Positions 18,552-32,600 of a stretch of 50,990 bases of DNA are shown in pieces (the stretch's first letter is position 1; every line of letters begins with the position of its first letter). The notes beneath the pieces are model-generated. The model made no database searches. It saw only the letters and a list, made by a program, of their open reading frames with translations, and was not told the origin of the DNA. This DNA comes from Stentor roeselii. Lineage: Eukaryota > Ciliophora > Heterotrichea > Heterotrichida > Stentoridae. The translations under genes and the position numbers were made by a program. Location: contig RSEH01000308.1 of assembly GCA_006503475.1 (NCBI GenBank), positions 1 to 50,990 on the forward strand. Direction: 5' to 3'.

Positions 18552-20609
18552 TCTATAATATTTTGTAATGTTGATTTGGTTTAATACCTGATAATTTAGT
18601 TTGAAAGTTCAAAATTCACTCAGAATGAAGAAAAATTATTTTAATATTGGGAATTAATTAATAGAGTGTCTTAATTAAAGATTTAATTTTTTCATTATTT
18701 ATCTACAGAACTTCTTAAAAGTATATAATTGAATTGTTTTCCTATAATCAAATATGGTTTTATTCATATTCATGAATCTCATGGATAATTTTTTGATAAA
18801 TTTTTCAGAGTCATTCATTATATTACAAAACTGTGAGCTTGTGGAGAGGAAACTGATTAATTATAAATACTTAAGTTACTTCAAATCTATCTTTCTATTA
18901 CGTTTAGTGCCTTAATAAGCTCTGACTACAAATATCCAAAATTTTTCAAATACATATGCATTTCAGTTGATTATCATCAATATGACTAAATCCTTAAATT
19001 TTAATAATCACTTTGCTTGGCCAGGCTCAATTAACATTCAAAATTATTTGTATTTAGATAAGTTATTGAATACTAAATTTTCAGAATGATTAATTGTATG
19101 ATCTTTAAAGACTAGATATTCGAAATATTTTTATGTTTTCTTCAAAAAACGAATAATATGTTATTCTTGGATTACTCTTCTTCCAATAACTTCTAACAAC
19201 TTTTGAACATTTTTTTTTCATCATGTTTTTTTAATTCTCTTCTGTTTGATTGTAGTATCATCTGAAAATTCAAAACTTAAGCATATAGTCTATTTCGAAT
19301 TTAGTTTTGACCTTTGACTCTCATCAATTTCAATAATTATGATTAAACTTGCTATTATTGACTATCCCCAATAAATAAATTCCACCTTATATCTTCTGTA
19401 TTTGTTACCAATGTAATATTCAATCTGTATCACTTGATTAAATTAAAGAATGATGCATCTTGACTGCATTATTTTCTAATAAAAAAGCATAAGGTTTCTA
19501 CGGAAAATATAAGGCAACTACAAGGTGTAGTATTCTTGCATCTTAAAACCTCTAGACTTAAAAGATCTTAGTGTTGTCTATTTCGTCAAATGAACAGGCA
19601 ACTAGCTTATAAATTTATGAAATTCAAGCTATTTTATATATAAATGATCCCGTAAGTAATTTCTTTAATCATTTCCTGATTTGCTGTGAATTTTCAAAGC
19701 CCATCCTAGTTTAATAGAAAAGATTATCTGATCTTAAAGACAGTAATATAATTCTTATAGGATATAGTAAAGGTCTGAACATATCATATTTAAAGTCTTC
19801 TTTGTAAGTTTCCTAACCATTATGAAATCTGAAGGGTTTTTGGAACTCTTTTAGCTGTATATCTAGAAGGTTTTCATCACTGTTTATCATACCAATAGTG
19901 CACTTAAGGTAAAATCTAATTGATTATCTTAAAGACATTTACCCCCAGAAGACGATAAAATTGCCAAAGTCTAATTGAAAGGTAAAAGATGAGTATATAA
20001 GGTTGAAAAGATATTTTTCATCATTTCAGTGGAAAGTAAGTCTAAAAATTTGTATTTTCTTGCAATTTAGGAATGTGTTTGTTACTGAATAGGTAAAAAT
20101 TTAGGTAATTTGATTGAATTAGACTCATTCAATCGATCAACCTCGACATTCGCTGCAGAATTCAACATTAGCTACTTTTTGATACTAAGAAATCCTATGA
20201 TATAAGCTTAATATAGTGATGTTTAAGAAACACTGAACTAATGTAATGAGATTTAATCTTATTTAGATTTACCTAATAACACATTGAACCTAGCTAATCA
20301 GAATTTAAATTTAGGTACTCACTTGATTAAGATATGAGTTAATAAGCGAAAATAACCTACCAAGTCTTTGTTAATACCAAGAAAAAAAGTAAAATCTTAT
20401 TCTTGAATGAAATATTTTTGGTTGCTGAGAAAATTATCATAAAGACTTAAAAACCTTCATTTTTAGAACTATTTGAATTTCAAGTAGCTTCAAATATTTA
20501 GACTGACTAAATTCAAATCTAGTTAAAATTCTTTGATTTGGTTTAATAAAAATTCTAAATCTCAGCACCTAATAAAAATTGATAAACTAAAAATATAGCT
20601 CTTATAAAT
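18552..20609. other. gene-free stretch, 2.1 kb
   Basis: AT-rich, stops in every frame, no run I would call coding, no repeat array and no recognisable RNA gene. It separates the tRNA from the 12-kb gene and must contain that gene's promoter. Confidence 0.65.
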
Positions 20610-23600
20610 ATGGTGGAAATGAAAACTTCGATCACTCTTAGGCCTTCAGTCTTGTTTATCTTGTTACTATCTCTATCATCTTCTGAAAAAACTTGTTTCA
20701 GGCACAATGGCCACTGTCTCGATTCCTGTCCAAGCGGCTTTGAAGAGCAAGATGCAGATTGTAAAATGATTGAAACCAATCTGATAAATCTCGAATTTCA
20801 GTCTCTAGAATTGAATTCTAATTCAATTTTTAATAATTCTCTCGAAGAGTTCTCGACATCAAGTACTTTAAAATCTTTAGATCGAGGATTATTTTTTGGA
20901 AAAAGTTCACAGGTTGAAATAAAGAAAAACTTTTTCCTTCCTGCCATTTTTGGTATCCAGGTCTGGGTATATATAGTAGCACCTGGCGAAATCCTTACTG
21001 ATTCAAATGAAAACATTCAAATTACGGCAGAAAACTCAAAATTTACTGCGAGATACAAATCAAATGAATTGAAACATTTCTGGGAAAACACCTGGACCAG
21101 CTTGATTTTAAATTTTCATTTTTTTTCAAATGATGAACTGATTTTGATACTTGATTCTAACTCTCGATTGGAAAAAGGAGTTTTTAAAGAAAAATATTCA
21201 AGAAGTGATTGTACTTTTATACTTGGCAGTTTGAAAAACAAAGGATTTACTGGATTTTTCTATTTATTTAGAATTTTTAACTTTTTTGCTACTTTTAATG
21301 AAAGGATTTATTTAGCTGATTGTGAGTTTAAGCTGGAAGAAAAATGCGAAAAGCTTTTAAATCAAGGCAAGATCGAAACGCAAGCAGATGAAATTGAAGA
21401 CTGTTGCATTTCTGCTACGAAAAAATTGAGAAAGACTCCTTTTTGCATTTACTTTTCCGTTGGAATTTGTTATCATAGTATTGATAACTCACCTCTTCTA
21501 GTAGGATACAGCAATACTATCTTATCAACTGGAGAGGTCCTAAGTAGCGGTACTTATTTAAAAAGTGTTGGATTCCCATTATGGAGCACTACCAGTTATT
21601 ATATTAACGATTTTGATAATTGGATGATGCTTATAAAAAATGAAGAAAAAAACGGAGTACCGTTAAGAGGAACCTACTTTGGAAGTAACCAATATATATA
21701 TTGGAGGTATTTCAACCCCTATAGTAAGTTTTATATTGTTTGTTGGGGCTGGTTCTCATCAGAAATTACAACCTTTATCCTTTTCGATAAGCCTACTCTT
21801 TTCCAATTCAAAATTTATTTTGGCACTCCTTGGTTTACTTTTAAACAAGGAACCGCTACTTTCGAACCAATAACCTTCAACAAGTGGATAAACATAATGA
21901 TAAACTTTGAATACACGAATGAAGGAAATCAACTCGCCACAATACAAGGCGTGATAAATGGTTTTTCTCGTATCAACTCCGTCAGCGGTCATTCACTGAA
22001 TTACTCAACAGGTCCCGATTTTTACATTGGAGGAAATTCCACTGAAAAGATGAGAGGATGGTTAAGTTATTTTGAATACGGAATTCTTCCAGGGTCAAGA
22101 TTTAATGTATTGGAATACTTTATTAACAATTGCAATAATGAGAGTAATCTTTGTATTCCAGATTGCACAATAGGTAAATTTTTAAATTCGAATAATGTTT
22201 GTGAGAACTGCCCTGCTGAGTGTGAAATTTGCATTGATTCTGTTACATGCAGTTCATTTTTCAAGTTGTATGATCCTGTCTGTACCTATGGCAGTGATTA
22301 TTATAGATGTAAGGCGTGCACTTATAATTTCAAAGGTCAATGCTTTCCTGAATGTCCACTAGGATCTTATTATTACAGTCCAAAATGCATTGCACGAACA
22401 GATTCTTTGGTTTTTTTTTATCAAGTAGAAAACTTGAAAGCCAATTATTACTTAAATATCAGCTTTATTAAGGAAAAAGGGCCGAAGTCAGTTTATCTTC
22501 CAGGTAGAGGCCATTATTTCAGCAACTCTTCAGTTTATCAAAGTGATTCAGATTTTTACTTTGCAATTGATCATAATTTTGTGATTATAATTTATGTGAA
22601 TGGTCCAAGTAATGTGTTTGTTGGAGTCCCTGGTTATTTTTCCTTTAATCGATCTTATAATGCTGCAAGTCCTTGGCAAGCATTGATTGTGAACTATAAC
22701 CATTGGGAAGGTCTTACCAATTATAACTCATCAGCAGGTTATGCAACAGCCGGGTATCCAGTTAACATGTATTATACCAGATCAATATATAACAGTGTTA
22801 TATCTCCTACAACCACTGTTATAAGGAATGATACTAAAATGTCAGATAGGTCTAAAATGAAATTTCAAATAAAAACAGCTCAAGATTCTTCAGCGATCAT
22901 TTTTGTTCTCTCATACAGTCTTTTTTTCACTAGTTATTACTTGTATCCTCCTTTTGGTATTTCTGAATTTTCAGGATATTTATTACCGAAAAATTGTGGT
23001 CCTGATAAATATTATAACAGTATTAATGATTATTCTTTTTATAATTGTCTTCCGTATTGCTCATCTTGTACTAATGGAACAACTTGCACGTCTTACAATA
23101 CAATGAAATTATTTAATCTATCGTTTCCACTATGCCCTACTTTCTTTTTATTTAGTGAAGAATACTGTGTTCCTGATACTAACATGAATTTTTGTTTTAA
23201 ACTTGAATCACTTAAAGGGAAGATTGATGATGGAAGAGTCTCGAGTTTTATGACTCTTGATACTGCATCGAAGATTGATTGGCCCGGATTCACTGCAAGT
23301 GATCCTATTCCGGGAAAGGGAAGGGGCATGTACTTCGGGTACTTTGATACGGTTACTATGAAAACTTCAAATACTTTTTTCTTGTCACCTGAAATGTTTT
23401 TTGGAATTTGGATTAATCCTGAGTTTGGATTTTTTTTATATAAAGGGATGGTTGAACTTGGTGTTGTCAATCAGATTTTTTCAATCAAGTTTAGGAACTC
23501 AACTTCAAATTTATCGTTTAATGCTAGTCAAATAGTTGTTTTAAACTCGTGGAGTTTTTTAGCTATTTCGATTTATTTTACTCCGAATGATACATTTTTA

Positions 23601-26600
23601 GATATTTATGTTAATGCTGTAAAGGAAAATATATATGTGGGGCCTTATGCTTTGGTTGATCAGGTAAGTGAACTATTTATTGGTTCAGGTTTTAATCCAA
23701 CCGAGAGTTTCAAAGGCTGGATCTATGAGATCCGATACTCAGCATTCTTCGAGTCTCAAAATTCGATTCTCCAATTACAAGGCACATGCTCGGGATGTAA
23801 CTGTCCTTCATCCTCTGCTAATTGTCTTGAAACCTGCCCTCCTTTAACTTATTTCGCATTCAACGAGTGCAAATTATGTCCTTTATCAAAAGCTTGCAAC
23901 GGCCCATCATCGATGTGTTTCAATTACAAATGTTCAAAATGCAATGATTATTCAACTTGTGAGACATGTTCAGTCAGTTCCTGCTCTTTTACATGTCACG
24001 CCAGTTGTAGTGCTTGTCAAGCTGACAGTTCATTTTCATGTATTTCCTGCCTATCAGGAAAAGTTCGTTTTGGAGACTTGTGTCTTTCTGAATGTCCTTC
24101 ATTGCATTTATTATCAAATGACTTTTGCACTTCTGATCCATTCAAACTCATTTACAACTTTCATACTTTCAGTGAAAGTATAAAAGATACGTTTGGCGCT
24201 TTAACCTTTCTTAAGAGTGATGCTCTTACAGGTTATAAACGAGGGTGGTATATTCAGACAATCACTGAAAACCAAGACTTTCAATTTCCTCCTTTTTTCG
24301 GACTTAGTTTTTGGATTCGGCCTTACGACTTTTCTACGATTTTTCAAAAAACGATAACTGGCAATACTCAATTAAAACTCTGCCTCACAGCAGGAAACTT
24401 GAATATTTTATTTAAAGGTACAACGGATTTATACTCAAAACAACTGAACTTCACGTATTCCATGACCTGGCTCTTCCTAGGACTATCATTTGAACTTTCA
24501 GCAGGTTCAACTGAAATCAAGTTTTATTTAAATTCAGTTTTTTTAACTTCAACAAGCATTCTCGACTATCTTGAAAATTCTAAAGAAACTCATTTAATTC
24601 TTGGAGATTCTTCAAATAAGATGTGGATTTATTCTTTTATTATTCATTCAAAACTGTCAGCTGATGATGTTTCTAATGAAAATTTACCAGGGTCTTGTTT
24701 AAATCCAACAACTTTAGGTTCTTGTCTTTGGGATTCCACAGTGAATCAATATAATGATGGAAGTTCTTATTTAAGTTGTGATGTGAGCTGTGTGGCTTGT
24801 AGAGTTTTTTTAAGCTGCTCGATGTGTCGAGATCCTTTTTGCGAAACTTGCAGTGATATGGAGGATTCTGGGTGTATTCAATGCTTCGGTACTTTTGAAC
24901 ATAATGGAACTGCTTGTGTCTGTCCGGCAGGAACAATGAGAAAGAAGGTCGCTTGTGTTGCTTGCTACAATCAATGCGATTATTGCACTGAGACAGATTC
25001 TTATTCATGCATTCAGTGCAAGTCTTCTACTTTTGCCTTCATTGGACTTTGTCTTCCTGTCTGTCCTGTGTTGACTCTTTTGGCTTCTGGAACTTGTACT
25101 CAATCAAGCGAAACTTCAATTGTTTTCAAATTTTACAATTTTCATAGTAAGGTCACTGACTTGACTGGAAACTTTCATTTGGATAATGGTGAAAGTCCTG
25201 GGTACTTTTCTTATAGGAGAGGGAAATACTTCGGGGTATTGTTTTCAGATGAAATTTTAGCTTTTAGTCCTTTTTTTACCTTGGAAATGTTTTGTAGAGT
25301 TTCTAGTAATGGGGATATTTTTAGAACTAAGGAGACTGATGGGCTTTATGTTTTGGTTGATGGCTCGAATGTACTTGGTTTAAGGTTTTTTAATACTTCA
25401 CTTGGAACTGCTTCGATGAATTTAGATAGTAGTTTTAATTTTGGGCAGTGGACTTATTTGGCAATCATTTTAGAGATGAATAATAATTCTACTGTCGTGA
25501 AGTTTTACAAGGATTCATATCAAAGCTCGGTAACAATGAGTTTCAGTAAAACTTATTTTCATGTGACTTCCAATAGTCACTTTATCCTCGGAGATGCAGC
25601 CACAAATATATGGTTTTATAAATTCTCTTATTACTCCTATTCAAGGACCCAGTCATCCCTCCAATCAGAACTTGGAACCTGTTCAGGTTGTATATGCCCA
25701 TCTTCATTCAACGACTGTTTAGATCTTTGTTCCAACAATCAATACACTTCATCCTGTTTGCCCTGCTTATCAAACTGCACATCCTGCCGATACAACGACT
25801 CCTGCAATTACTGCGTTGATAGACTATGCAAGAGTTGTTCAGACACATTAATTTCAACATGCCTGACATGCACTGACAACGCAGAACTGACTTCATCAAA
25901 CACTTGCACATGCATGGAAGGCTTCTATCAAAACAACTCTCACTGCATAAATTGTTACAAGTTCTGCTCAGTCTGCGATAATACTGATCCCTGGGCATGT
26001 TCAGTATGCAGGTCAAACAGATATCGATATTTAGGACTTTGTTTCGATATTTGCCCAGTTTTGACTACTCCAGGTTCAGGCATCTGCACTGCTCAGGCTT
26101 CAGACAATATAAACTTTTTTTTCCATGTTTTCGAAGACCAAGTTTTTGATGATTCAAATCAGTTTTCTTTTAAACATACTTTAAATAGACCGATCTTCGG
26201 GTTTAATAGAGGAAAGTTGATTAATCAGCAAGAAAGTTTTAGTGAAATTAATTTTGGACCGTTTTTTAGCTTGGTTTTATGGGTGAAACCTTTGAATAGT
26301 GGAATGATTTTTCAGAAATTTGGTGATTTTTTGATTTGGTTACAAACTGGCCAGGAACTGAAAATTGAAATTAATACAACTAGTGGAAAAGGTGAGAGTT
26401 TTACTTTGAATGCAGGATTCATCGCTAATGGTTGGAAGTTTATGGTCTTCACGTTTGATAAGACGAATAAAGCAAGTCCTTTGAAGTATTATGAAAACTC
26501 TAAAAATGTTCAATCAAGTTTTACAATATTAAATGACTATTTGTCGTCTTCTCTTACTAAAATCAGGATTGGAGATAATGGTTCTCTTTTGTGGTTATAT

Positions 26601-29600
26601 CAAATGAAGTATTATAGAAGTATACTTGGATCGAGTCAAATTGCGGATTTGATTGGCACTTGCTCTGGATGTGTTTGTCCTGCTGCATTGAATCAATGTC
26701 TTTGGGAGTGTGATAGTTTTAGTTTTTACAAAACATCATGCGAGTCTTGTTTACAGTCCTGCGAATCTTGCAGATTTAATGACACCTGCTCTCAGTGCAC
26801 GAATTCTTTATGTAAAACTTGTCAAACTCCTAACTTTTTGAGCTGCTTGACTTGTACTGAAAATGCTCACATATCAGTGAATGATTGTCTTTGTGATAGC
26901 CACTATTTTAGAAGAAACAGCCTGTGTATTGAATGCAATAGTTATTGTAAAGAATGCACAGGAGAATACTATTTGAATTGCAGTTCTTGTATTATTTCTG
27001 TAAATGGGTTTTGTTATGACGTGTGTCCAGTTCTATTTAGCTTATCAGTTGATAAGTGCATTAAATCTGAATCAAATGCTGTTGTTTTCGTTTTTAATTC
27101 ATTAAAAGGCGTTCAAACTAGTCTAGATCAAACATTTCAGTTCAGTAGTGTAAGTGGAAATGATTATCCTAATAATCAAAATGGAGATCCAGTCAGTGGC
27201 TATAAACGTGGCCTTTTCTTTGATCAAAGTCCTTTAGCAACTCTCACAAATTTCAAGTTCAATATGAATTTCACAATTATAATATGGGTAAATGTGCATA
27301 ATTTTGGATGCTTGATCAATAAAACAAGATTTAGTCTTTCATTAACCCAAGAAGGACTAAATGCATCAATAAACTACCAAGACAATTTCATTTCAACTTT
27401 CCAATATTCAAGACAAATTGATTTAAAGAAATGGACATTTGTGGCATTTGCAATAATTACTAATGAAAAAGTAGAAGTTTCATTCTACTTAAACTCATTT
27501 TCCTCAAATGACTTGGAATACAATAGGAATTTCATTGATTCAAACGAAAAACTAATTTTAGTCAATGAATTTTCTTTATTTAAAGGTTGGATCTACAATT
27601 TTGTGTACTCATCTTCAAAATTTCAACCTGGATTGATTTATTTGAATGATTGGTACAAGCCTGAGCTCTGGCCTTGCGAGATTAACTTTTATTTCGATGG
27701 AGTTTGTAAACCTTGTAATAATTGCAACTGTCGCAGACGAAATGATTGCACACTCTGTAATGATCCATTGTGTGAAGTTTGTTTGGATTATGTTTCAGGA
27801 TGTATTAAATGTTTTTCATTTGCGGGATTCAAACCTGGAACTAATATTTGCACTCTTTGCTCACCAAGATGCACGACCTGTGTTTATTCAGTTAACAGCT
27901 GTCCAATCTGCAAACCACAATTCCTGATGAATTATGATAATACATGTATTAAATATTGTTCAGAAGGAGATAATCAAGTAGAATCTCGGTGTGAAAAATC
28001 TCAAAAAAATTTATTATCATTTAAATTTGTTAAACCTACAAATGAGTTTAAAAGTAACAATTATACTTTATACATGGGCAAAGAAGATCAATATTGGCCT
28101 TCATATGATGATCTTGATCCTTGGATTTTACCAATGAGAGGACTTTACTTTAAGCGATCTATGTGCTTCTTAGGTTCTTATTCAAATAATTCTCAGATAC
28201 TTTTAGCTAATGCTCAGTCTTTTGATATCTTTTTAATGGTTTTAGAAGGAAGTGGAATTATTCTCACTTTGAATAATCAAACACATCCTTTTGTGATACT
28301 TTCAGTGCAGCAAGCTGGTTCTTCGTTTTACCTTATTTTGAATTATAAGATGACTGATTTTTTGATAACTAGCTTTTGTAATATTACTGCTACGATGAAT
28401 TATAATTCTTGGATACATTTAACTTGGACATTAGATTTCGCTTCGAATATGACCACCTTAAATCTTTTTGCGAATCAAGCTGCTTCATTATCAAAAACAC
28501 TTATCTACCAAGTCTTCGATCAGCCAAACTATTCTACTCTATCACTAGGAGGATTCGACAAAAAGGACTTTTTTAAGGGATACATCTACAGTTTTTCAAT
28601 ATTCAACTACAAGCTGAGCTCATGGACATCATCACCAACATCCTGCAAATGCAGTCTTTGCAGTGCAGAAGGTGACTGTTTGATAACCTGCAGTCCAGAT
28701 TCATATTTTGAGACCACCTGCAAAAAATGTTTATCCAATTGTGAACTAGGCTGTTCAAACGGTGATAACTGTTTACTTCACAAGGACAAATACTGCCAAG
28801 ACTTCGAGTCATTAACAGAAGATTGCACAAAATGCATCAACAATACTCTTCAATCTAAAAGACCTTGCGAATGCATAAAAAACGGTTTCTACGATTTCAA
28901 ACAAAACTCTTGTATATGCCCCGAAGGCCAGTTGATTTATCAAGAAGCTTGTGACAACTGCTTTCGTTGGCTTCAACCTGGAGAAGTTGAAGCTGAATTT
29001 ACTGCGAATTTCTTAGAAGTTATTTTTAAGTTCAATGTGAGTTTGGAACTGGTCTCTTGCCAAGATCTTTTCTTACAAAGGGACTTGAAAAAATTTGGGC
29101 AAGAGTTTGTTTGTGAGTTTTCAGATGAGGTCGATGTTTTAAAGATTCAGTTTGGAAAAGGTTATTCTTTAAAAAATGAAACTATTGAACTCAATTCGCA
29201 GAAGATTAAAGGAAAATTTCAGGAATGTGGGTTTAAATTTAATGATTTAAGGACTAGGGTTAGGTATACTGCTGATTTACCTGCTCCTCAAGCTGTCATT
29301 CAAGCACCTGAACAGGTTTTTTTGAAGTGTCAGGATTTAGAAGTTGATGGGATTTTGTCTACTGGGCAGCTACTTGATGGACTTTTGTATAAATGGAGTT
29401 TTAATGGAGCACTTTCGAAGTTTAGTAGAGAATTTTCAGAGATTTCTTTGATCAAGATAGAGAAAAAATTACTTGTTAAAGGAAATTACACAGTCACTTT
29501 AACTGTGAAAAACAAATTCGACCAACTCAGTACATCCACCTCAAATATTGAAATTCTAGATACTGATACCTTGAGAGCTATTTTCGACCCATTGATCGAC

Positions 29601-32600
29601 TACTCATGCCCAGTAAGTCAATCATGTACCTTCGCAATCCAAGAAATCCAATCTTGCATCCCAAACGCAATAATAGAATTAAACTGGGATTTCACCCAAG
29701 GTTCCCAACAACTATCCAAAGAAGGTCTCTCATCATTCTGGTTAAGCCAAACAATTCCAAGTGCCCTTCAGATCCCAGCAAAACTATTCAGGCCATCATG
29801 GCTGACATTCACATTAACCCTGTTCGAAACAACTAAAAAAATAACCATTTCAAAAATCTTAAAAATTAAAATCAAGGCAGAAGCTCCTGAACTTGTTATT
29901 GATAGAACTCCTGGAAGTGTTTCTTCACTTGAAGATCTTGTCATTAACGCGACACTTCCAGTGAGTCAATCGACGAGTATTGCTTATAACTGGACTTGTA
30001 TTTATCAAGAAGGTCCTTGCACCTTTGATTTCAATGATACGAATCCAGTGCTTTATATACCACTTAGCATTACTAGTCAGAAGATCATTGATAGAATCGT
30101 TCTTGATGTTACCACCACTCAGGTTATTTCGAGAAGGCTTCAGGAAACTGAAACTTTAAGTAGTAGTCTGAAGTTTCCATGCAAATTTGTTGATTGGGTT
30201 GTGCCGACTGTTAAGATTTTAGAAATTGGAACTGGAAAGCAGCCGAAAGTCTTTCCTTTTACTCGAGTCACTAAGTTAAAAGCGAATATTGCAGGTGATG
30301 GGACTTTCTTAGTAAATTGGAGTATCGGAAATTTTTCAGTTTTCGCATCTGGAAACACAGACATTGAAGTCGGGATTCAGTCATGGCTACTATCAAAAGG
30401 TTCTTCATATGTCTTGAAACTTCAAGTAATAGATGAGAAAAAACATATAAATGACTTTGAATACGAATTCACAGTAAACTCGCCTCCAAAACTTGGAATT
30501 TTCTCAGTGAGTCCCGAAGAAGGAATCGAATTAGAAACGGATTTCAGTCTCTCAATGAGTGACTGGGTCGATGCAGAAGAAAACTACCCACTTTTGTATA
30601 CTTTCGGAGCTTATAATCAAGGAAAACAAGCAAAATTTATTACAAAAACCCAAACTTCTTATTATAAAAAAGTAAGATTCCCTTATATATCTCCTATGAT
30701 TGTTCTTTTTGCTCAGATATATGATTCTTTAGATGATTATTCAGAAGTCACTGCTAATATATCATTGCAAATCAATCAGAATCTTGATGTTGAAAATTTT
30801 ACTTCAAATGTTGATTCAAGTTTATCAGCGGTTTTGATCCCTGCCTTGCCTGCTGAGCTCGGAACTCAAATTTCTACGATTTTTAATAGAGATATGAGTG
30901 TTTTAGGAAGTTTTCAGAAACCTTCTAATAGCACTTTAGAGAATATGCTTGTGGCATATGAGGTTATTAGTTCTTACCTTGAGCTTTATATCAACTCGAC
31001 TGGATCTGCATCGATTGAGATTTCTGCTCAGATTCTGAATATGTTGAATCAAAATCCTTTCATCACTTCTGATGTAAGTTTTAACTTGACATTAAAAATG
31101 AGTGAAGCTATCTTTTCAGCAATGGATATCACTCAAGGTCTTTCTGAAAGTGCCTGCGAAAATCTACTAGGATCAATAACCAACACTTTCTACTTCGAAT
31201 CAGCTGAAGGTTCTCCAAATCAGTTAAGTAAGTTTGAAGATTTTCAAAAACAAATTTCTCTCGGTCTAAGCAAAACTCTTCTTCCAGGTGAAACTAAATC
31301 ATTTTCATTTCCAAAAGTAACTCTAAACGTCCAAAAGACCTATCGTCCAGATTCAGATTTAAAAAACTCATTACTGAACAATTCTGACGTTGTCTCAATA
31401 ATTCCAAAAGAGTTTTTAAATTCATTAGAGTCATCAACCTTATCAATATCATTAAGTTTGACTAAAACATCTCCGTCATCAAACATATCAATAGTATCAC
31501 TTTCAATATATGACGATACTTCTGAACTCAAAGGACTTGTTCAAAATTCTTATTTTGAAATAATCATTCCTTATAAAAACGCAACAAGCGTCAACAGCCC
31601 AGTCTGTGTTTTTTTGAATGAAAGTCAACTCTGGAATAATTCAGGATGCAAAGTAAAAGAAGTGAAATTGAACAGCATCACTTGTAATTGTCTTCACTTG
31701 ACATCTTTTTCTGCAGGAGAGTTAGAAGGAGGATTCTTTCCAAGCAACAACATCGAGCAAACTGTGGACTTCAATTCATTAAAAAACATTTCATCCACTT
31801 CGGCGATTGGATTTTATTTTGCTTTAGGAATTTTGATTGTTTACTTGATAATCGGTGCTCAGTCTTTGAAAAAAGATAAACTTGACTTAATAGAGCTTCG
31901 TGAAGAATTCGAAAAAAAAAATAGCAAACCTTTGGTAGTTGATTTTAATAATATTGAACCTGAAGTATCTGAAGAAATTGCTGTCAATGCTGATATCATC
32001 GATCCTCCTCCTGATGATAGAATACCGCAAAGTACCCAGCAATTCGCTCGAGATGCTTTCAAAGAAGTAGTTCAAAAACACAAACTTTTGACAGTTTTTA
32101 ATCTTTACGATCCATTTCAAAGTCGTTTTAATAGAGCTAGTTTGCTGTTTTTGAATGTGATTGGGAAAATGTACTTTATTGGACTTTTTTATGAAGGTGA
32201 AAAAACTGCAGCAAGTAATGTGAAGGGAATTGCTGCAAGTTATTCATTGAGGGATGCCCTGGTTATTCTCTGGTCGAGCCTTATTATGTTGGTAGCAAAT
32301 GCTTTTTTTATTTATTTCATGAAGAATCGACCTGTTTCACCTAATATGCCGAGAGAGGTTTTTGATAAGACAATCAAGTTTAATTCAAGGAAAAAATTGG
32401 GAATTTTTATTATTTTCATTTCTGTTTTTGCTTGGCTTTTGTGGAGTATAGCTATGTTTGCTTTACATCTTGACAAGTTTACAAGTTATAAGTGGATTAT
32501 CAATACAAGTATAAGTATTTTCATTGATATGATTGTAACTCCTCTTGTTAAAGGAATTGTAATTACTATGATTGGAGGATGGATACTGAAAAAAATTAAG

